This document shows, piece by piece, positions 59,347-64,000 of a stretch of 64,000 nt of DNA. The translations under genes were made by a program, and so were the position numbers. This DNA is from an uncultured Campylobacter sp. Its GTDB lineage: Bacteria; Campylobacterota; Campylobacteria; Campylobacterales; Campylobacteraceae. The notes beneath the pieces were generated by a model that did not search any database, was not told the origin of the DNA, and was given only the letters and a program-made list of their open reading frames with translations. How positions within the stretch are numbered: the stretch's first letter is position 1; every line of letters starts with the position of its first letter. The DNA lies in the NCBI RefSeq assembly GCF_938045345.1, contig NZ_CALIMS010000006.1, positions 62,001 through 126,000 on the forward strand, given 5' to 3'.

Positions 59347-62256
59347 TTGAAAAATTTGCCCTCTAAAAATCTCTTTGTCTACACTAGCTCGCGTGCGCTA
59401 CGCGCGGCGCTGCAAAGCGAGAGCGGCGGCGTGCTGGCGCCTAGGATTACGTTAGCGGAATTCTACGAAAAGGCGCTTTTTGTGCCGGATCTTGTCGCTT
59501 GCGGCGAGATAGACCGCGCGCTTTTTATGAAGCAGGCGGTAAACGAGAGCAAGCGCGCGGACGAAAGGCTTAAATTCCCTAACGAGCTTTACGAGTTTAT
59601 GCGTAACCGCGAGTATCTTTTTGGTTTTTTCAAGGAGCTTGCGACGGAGCGCGTAAGTATCGATGCGCTCGATCTTAGCGACACCTATGCGTGGTATGCC
59701 GAGCATTTTGAAATTCTGCGAGAGCTAGCGGGGGCGTATGCAAGGATTCTGCGCGAGCATGGATTTTACGACGAGATCACGCTGCCCGCGCTTTATGAGC
59801 TAAACGAATCCTATCTGCGCGGATTTGAGCGGATAGAAATCAACATCGACGGCAATCCTAGCGCATTTGAGTTCGAGGTTTTTAAGCGCGCTGCGGAGCT
59901 GAGCGAGGTTGTGTTGAGCTTTAAAGCCACGACTTTAAATTCCAAGCCCGTGCGTGCGGTGGAGGAGCTTTGCGGCATAAGTCTAGAGCTAGGTTTTGCC
60001 TACCGCCTAAATCTTGGTACGGGTGAAATTCTAAGCCGAGAGCCGCTAAGCGTGGGCGGGGCGGTTGTGTGTAGAGGCTTTGAGTTGCGAAGCTTGCAGG
60101 CTAGCTACGTTTTTGAAAAAATTTCATCCTTCGTGCGTGCAGGTATCGTGCCGGAGCGCATCGCAGTGATCCTGCCCGACGAGAGTTTTGCCGGCACACT
60201 GCGGCTTTACGACGAGCGCATCGCAAGGGCTCGCGGCTCGCACCGCATGCTAAATTTCGCGATGGGCGAAAATCTTAAAGATAGCCTATTTTACGTAACG
60301 CTAGAGAAAATTTCGCAGTGCTTAAAAGAAGCGCGCACGCCGAAATTTGGCGTAGATTACCACGCATTCAAAAGTCCGGATGGAGGATTTTTGAATGTGG
60401 AGGATTCCACGGTACAGCAAAATTTAGCGCTAGGTAATTTCGCTTCCGAGAATTCTGCATCGCAAAATTTCGCACAGCAAAATTCCGTGCTGGATTGCGA
60501 AATTTTTTCAAATTCTAAAGCGGATTTAAATTTTATATCTGCGCGAGAGTTTGAAAATACGGAAAATTTTGAAATTCTGCGCGAAATTTCGGCGGAACGC
60601 TCGGATAGCGCGGAGGAGCAAAGCCTTTCGCTAGATCTTGCAGAGTTACAAGAGCCTTTGGAGTGTGTGCAGCGGCGTGATTATTCAGCTTGTGTAAAAC
60701 AGCAAAAGTTTTTAAAGCAGCAAGAGAGCCTACGATACTCTATGCAGCTGGAGCATATAGAGCTTGAGGAAGAAGATGGGTATTCAAAAAGCCATGAGCG
60801 GCGCGATCGCTTTAGGCGCTCTAAAATACGCGAGGGCGCAGATGAGTATCCGCAGCGCCCAAACCCGCAGGAGCTTGATCTGTTTTTTGCGAGTGTGGGT
60901 GTGGATGAGGCGCTTTTTGGCGAGTTCGCGCGCAATTTTGCAAAGCAAGTAAGCTTCGAGCATTTCGAGGCACTAATTGCCAAGCTCGCCTGTTTGCCTA
61001 AAATTAGCGACGCGCTGCTGCAAGAAAAGCTAAAAGAGCCGCTATATCTAATTAAAATTTTGCTTCGAAAATTTAAGGACGAAAACCTAAACTTAGGCAA
61101 TCTGATCGATCTTTTTTTGTTAGAAATTTCGCGTATCAAGCTTGATGATGTTCGTGGCGGAAAGGTCACGGTAATGGGGCTTTTGGAGAGCCGTGGGCTA
61201 CAATTTGACGGCGTGATAATCCCCGATTTTAACGATGATCTAGTGCCAAAGCGCAGTAGTGGAGAGATGTTTTTAAACTCTGCTTTGCGCGCTAGAGCAG
61301 GGCTCATCAGCCACGCAGATCGCGAAAATTTACAAAGATTTTACTACGACGGCTTACTAAGAGGCGCTAAAAAAAGCGCGATTTGCTATTTGCAAAGCGT
61401 CGAGAAATTGCCTTCGCGGTTTTTGAAAAGTTTTGAAGTGCAACAAGACGCGGAATTTTCGCAGGAGGATTATTTGCGGCTTTTTGGGAGAGAGGAATTT
61501 AAGTCCGCCTTATGCGGACAAGAAGATCCCGTGGCTCGCCATGATTTTTTTGCCGAGGAGCTGTCGTTTTCGCGGCTGGATACGTTTTTAGAATGCAAGA
61601 GGAAGTATTATTACCGCTACGTTTTCGGGCTAAAAGAGGGGCTAAAATTTGGCGAGGATAATGCGCTTTTGGGCAAAATTTTACATACGAGTTTTCAGCG
61701 TTTATACGAGCGAGCGGGGATGAAATTTAGCATGCAAAAATTTCGCCCTATTTATTCGCAGCTTGCGCGAGAAGCAGGGATTGCGCGCTTTGATGCGGAG
61801 CTTGAGCTAAAATCGGTAGAAAAGCTAGCTAAGCTTTTAGAAGAGCATGAGCAAATTTGGAGCTTTAGCGGTAGTGAAGTATCGCTAAAAGGCGAGCTTG
61901 ACGGAGTGCGGCTGAGCGGGCGGATCGACCGCATCGACGAAGATAAGGCAGGGCGGAAGTTTATCATCGATTACAAACGTGGTTCAGCTAAAAAGCATAT
62001 GGAAAAATTCCAGCTTACGTTTTATCGCGCGCTTTTGGCTCAGGAGTGCGAATGCGCCTATCTGTCGCTAAAAGATTGCGCGTTTGCGGCTCCTGGCGAC
62101 AAAACGCCTAGCTTAGAAAATCTGCGCGAGATGCTAAGCTCTATCGGTAAGGAATTTGCAAGCGAGGTCGCTTTTACGCGCACGCAGGCGGTGCAAACCT
62201 GCGAATACTGCGATTATAAAATCATTTGCAAGGGGCAGATCGATGGCAAAATTTGA
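59347..62256 (+). CDS. addB: AddB-type recombination nuclease with an internal low-complexity insertion
   Basis: The 969-residue protein begins at a TTG with AAAGGA six bases upstream; no ATG fits. The C-terminal PD-(D/E)XK nuclease has GRIDRID and FIIDYKRG. The cysteines of an AddB iron-sulfur staple are present: one in LECKRKYYY (~residue 750) and three in CEYCDYKIIC at the end. Residues ~345-508 are an insertion, first ENSASQNFAQQNS-like and then charged Glu/Gln/Arg/Ser-rich, which makes it longer than usual campylobacter AddB. With AddA, encoded next and overlapping by 14 bases, it resects double-strand breaks. Confidence 0.87.
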   Translation: MKNLPSKNLFVYTSSRALRAALQSESGGVLAPRITLAEFYEKALFVPDLVACGEIDRALFMKQAVNESKRADERLKFPNELYEFMRNREYLFGFFKELATERVSIDALDLSDTYAWYAEHFEILRELAGAYARILREHGFYDEITLPALYELNESYLRGFERIEINIDGNPSAFEFEVFKRAAELSEVVLSFKATTLNSKPVRAVEELCGISLELGFAYRLNLGTGEILSREPLSVGGAVVCRGFELRSLQASYVFEKISSFVRAGIVPERIAVILPDESFAGTLRLYDERIARARGSHRMLNFAMGENLKDSLFYVTLEKISQCLKEARTPKFGVDYHAFKSPDGGFLNVEDSTVQQNLALGNFASENSASQNFAQQNSVLDCEIFSNSKADLNFISAREFENTENFEILREISAERSDSAEEQSLSLDLAELQEPLECVQRRDYSACVKQQKFLKQQESLRYSMQLEHIELEEEDGYSKSHERRDRFRRSKIREGADEYPQRPNPQELDLFFASVGVDEALFGEFARNFAKQVSFEHFEALIAKLACLPKISDALLQEKLKEPLYLIKILLRKFKDENLNLGNLIDLFLLEISRIKLDDVRGGKVTVMGLLESRGLQFDGVIIPDFNDDLVPKRSSGEMFLNSALRARAGLISHADRENLQRFYYDGLLRGAKKSAICYLQSVEKLPSRFLKSFEVQQDAEFSQEDYLRLFGREEFKSALCGQEDPVARHDFFAEELSFSRLDTFLECKRKYYYRYVFGLKEGLKFGEDNALLGKILHTSFQRLYERAGMKFSMQKFRPIYSQLAREAGIARFDAELELKSVEKLAKLLEEHEQIWSFSGSEVSLKGELDGVRLSGRIDRIDEDKAGRKFIIDYKRGSAKKHMEKFQLTFYRALLAQECECAYLSLKDCAFAAPGDKTPSLENLREMLSSIGKEFASEVAFTRTQAVQTCEYCDYKIICKGQIDGKI

Positions 62257-64000
62257 AAATTATCTGGCGCTTGAAGCAAGCGCAGGCAGCGGCAAGACCT
62301 TCAATCTCGCGGTCAGGTTCATCGAGCTGGTGCTAAAGGGCGAGCCGATCAATGAAATTTTAGCTCTTACTTTTACCAAAAAAGCCGCTGCTGAGATGAA
62401 AATGCGTATCGTGGAGAAATTTCAAAATTTGCTGCTTTTGCAGGATGGCTCGCTAAAGCCTAGCGCCGAGCTGGAGCAAATTTGCGAGGATCTAAATATG
62501 AGCGCGGATGAGGTTTTGGCAGCGCAACAGCGCCTACTGCCTAAATTTTTAAGTGAGAGCCTAAACGTCTTTACCTTTGATGCGTTTTTTGCAAAAGCTC
62601 TACGCTCCTTTGCGCTAAACAGCGGCATTGATCCAAGCTTTGAAAACGATGAAGGGATTTTGGGTGTGCAGCAGGCGGCGTTTTTAGGCGCGATTTGTAA
62701 AAACGAAACGCTACTAAGAGAGGTCGTGGATTATGTAAGTGATTCAGGAATGACAAAGAACGAGTTTTTAAATAGCTTACAAAGCATTTGGAGAGGCGAT
62801 ATAAGCATAAATCCGCCCACGCTTCCCGCAAGCTCCGCGCTAGCAGAGATAAATAAAATTTTATCCTGCTTGCAAAAAGCGGCGAGAGATGCGGGCGTAA
62901 GCGCTGGAGCCGTAAATGGGCTAAGCCCTGTTAGTGATCTTTCAAAATTATCCTCTGGTTTCATTCTTTCGGCTCTTGCCAACGGCAGTTTCGATTATTC
63001 GCGCTCGCAGCTTAAAAAAATTTCGCATCTTGACGGCGAGTTAGCAAGGCTAAAAGACGCCGTAGCTCGCGAAATAGCGTGGATGGATGCGACATATGCG
63101 GTTAAGCTGGCAGGACTAATTAAAATTTATGCCGAAGCGCTTAAATCGGTGCAGCGCAAAAGCGGCAAGCTTACATTCGGCGATGTCACCGCAGCCGTGC
63201 ACTCGCTGCTAAATCCAAGCGCAGAGGCGTTGCAGGGCAATCGCGAGCTTTTGTATTTCAGGCTCGATTCTAAAATCACGCATATTTTAATTGACGAATT
63301 CCAAGATACCGACATTTGCCAGTATGAAATCATGCTGCCGCTAATCTCCGAAGCGCTTGCCGGCAAAGGGGCGGAAGAGCGCTGTGGCAGCTTTTTTTAC
63401 GTAGGCGATAAAAAACAGAGCATCTATAAATTTCGCGGCGCAGAGAGAAAAATTTTTGATATTTTGCGCGAGCAGTTTAGCCAAATCAAAACGCAGAGTC
63501 TGCCGCGCAATTATCGCAGCTTAAAACTCATCGTAAAATTTGTAAATGAGATCTTGCGCGATAAATTTGCGTCTTATGAAGATCAAATCGCGGCAAATAA
63601 GATAGATAGCGATCTGCCTGCTTCAGTGCTGCAAAAAATCAAGGATTATCCGCTTTCCCATCCGCACATGCCACTATTTGAGGCACAAAGCGACGATTAC
63701 GGCTACGTAGCGGCGTTTTCATACGACGACGTGCTAAAGGGGACTGCGGAGCAAGCGCGCAGACTTGTTGAGGAGTGCGGCGTAAGAGCTGATGATATTG
63801 CGATTTTATGCTGGAAAAACGAGCATGTAAGCGCGCTAAAAGAGATGCTATCGGAATTTTGCGAGGTTTGCAGTGGCTCAAATAAGGCCCTGCGTTGCAG
63901 CGAGCAGGTAAATGCCGTAATTCAATACGCGAAATTTTGCGTAGGTGGCGATGAAATTTATCTGCGAAACGCCGAAGCGATTTTGGGTAGGCGGCTTAAA
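62243..64000 (+). CDS. addA: AddA-type UvrD-like helicase, N-terminal part
   Basis: 586 codons are open to the end of the window; the gene continues outside. Walker A EASAGSGKTFNLAV lies at residue ~11, then LALTFTKKAAAEMKMRI, the Walker B ILIDEFQDTD near 350, FFYVGDKKQSIYKFRGAER and LPRNYRS, all typical of superfamily I helicases. AddA unwinds broken DNA ends and loads recombinase with AddB. AAGGGGCAG precedes the ATG inside the end of addB. Confidence 0.92.
   Translation, partial: MAKFENYLALEASAGSGKTFNLAVRFIELVLKGEPINEILALTFTKKAAAEMKMRIVEKFQNLLLLQDGSLKPSAELEQICEDLNMSADEVLAAQQRLLPKFLSESLNVFTFDAFFAKALRSFALNSGIDPSFENDEGILGVQQAAFLGAICKNETLLREVVDYVSDSGMTKNEFLNSLQSIWRGDISINPPTLPASSALAEINKILSCLQKAARDAGVSAGAVNGLSPVSDLSKLSSGFILSALANGSFDYSRSQLKKISHLDGELARLKDAVAREIAWMDATYAVKLAGLIKIYAEALKSVQRKSGKLTFGDVTAAVHSLLNPSAEALQGNRELLYFRLDSKITHILIDEFQDTDICQYEIMLPLISEALAGKGAEERCGSFFYVGDKKQSIYKFRGAERKIFDILREQFSQIKTQSLPRNYRSLKLIVKFVNEILRDKFASYEDQIAANKIDSDLPASVLQKIKDYPLSHPHMPLFEAQSDDYGYVAAFSYDDVLKGTAEQARRLVEECGVRADDIAILCWKNEHVSALKEMLSEFCEVCSGSNKALRCSEQVNAVIQYAKFCVGGDEIYLRNAEAILGRRLK

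Overview
The window looks like a piece of a Campylobacter chromosome. The reasons are a complex I operon with the epsilonproteobacterial short NuoE/NuoF subunits, the adjacent mlaA-mlaC-RND genes, extended TATAAT-type promoters without a clear -35, and a long block (about 27.2-39.3 kb) whose gene order matches, from memory, C. jejuni Cj0161c-Cj0146c. Base composition is clearly higher in GC than C. jejuni. Between purA and the DUF507 gene the flagellum-associated genes I remember from C. jejuni are missing. Together these suggest a non-motile, higher-GC species such as C. gracilis; that species call is inference.

Layout. 0-1.6 kb: end of gdhA and a DUF4197 exported protein. 1.98-4.86 kb: an AT-rich island of six small minus-strand genes, including recognisable Imm53 and Imm45-like immunity proteins but no toxin. 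5-9.3 kb: a HemW-like radical SAM protein, azlCD and a Pit phosphate permease. 9.4-24.1 kb: the complete nuoA-N operon. 24.1-27.1 kb: a hypothetical gene, miaA, a UbiA-type prenyltransferase and a small membrane protein. 27.2-31.5 kb: moaA, queE, queD, a small lipoprotein, a membrane protein and rsmE. 31.8-34.5 kb: rpmE, rsmI, rlmB and a RodZ-like protein. 35-39.3 kb: an aminotransferase, hom, yraN, trxA and trxB. 39.5-44.7 kb: a lipoprotein behind a poly-G tract, tRNA-Sec, and the mlaA/mlaC/RND lipid-transport operon. 44.8-49.5 kb: molybdate genes modE, modA, mop, modC, then about 1 kb without genes, then modB. 49.5-57.5 kb: a large GGDEF/degenerate-EAL protein translationally coupled to a HisZ-like protein and purA, then a DUF507 gene and carA. 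58.4-64 kb: an orphan OmpR-type regulator, then addB and addA (addA runs off the end).

How the genes fit together. Molybdate uptake (mod), MoaA and the selenocysteine tRNA would all serve molybdo/seleno enzymes such as formate dehydrogenase. The UbiA-type prenyltransferase probably supplies the menaquinone reduced by complex I. AddAB handles double-strand breaks.

The most unusual feature is a recurring one. Conserved proteins (NuoG, NuoI, NuoN, QueE, the RND transporter and AddB) carry long hydrophilic, Asn/Ser/Ala/Glu/Lys/Phe-rich in-frame insertions or tails. The DNA encoding them is built from the same AAATTT / GAATTTT / AATTCCGC words that fill the large intergenic regions. This looks like a dispersed repeat family that expands inside genes as well as between them.
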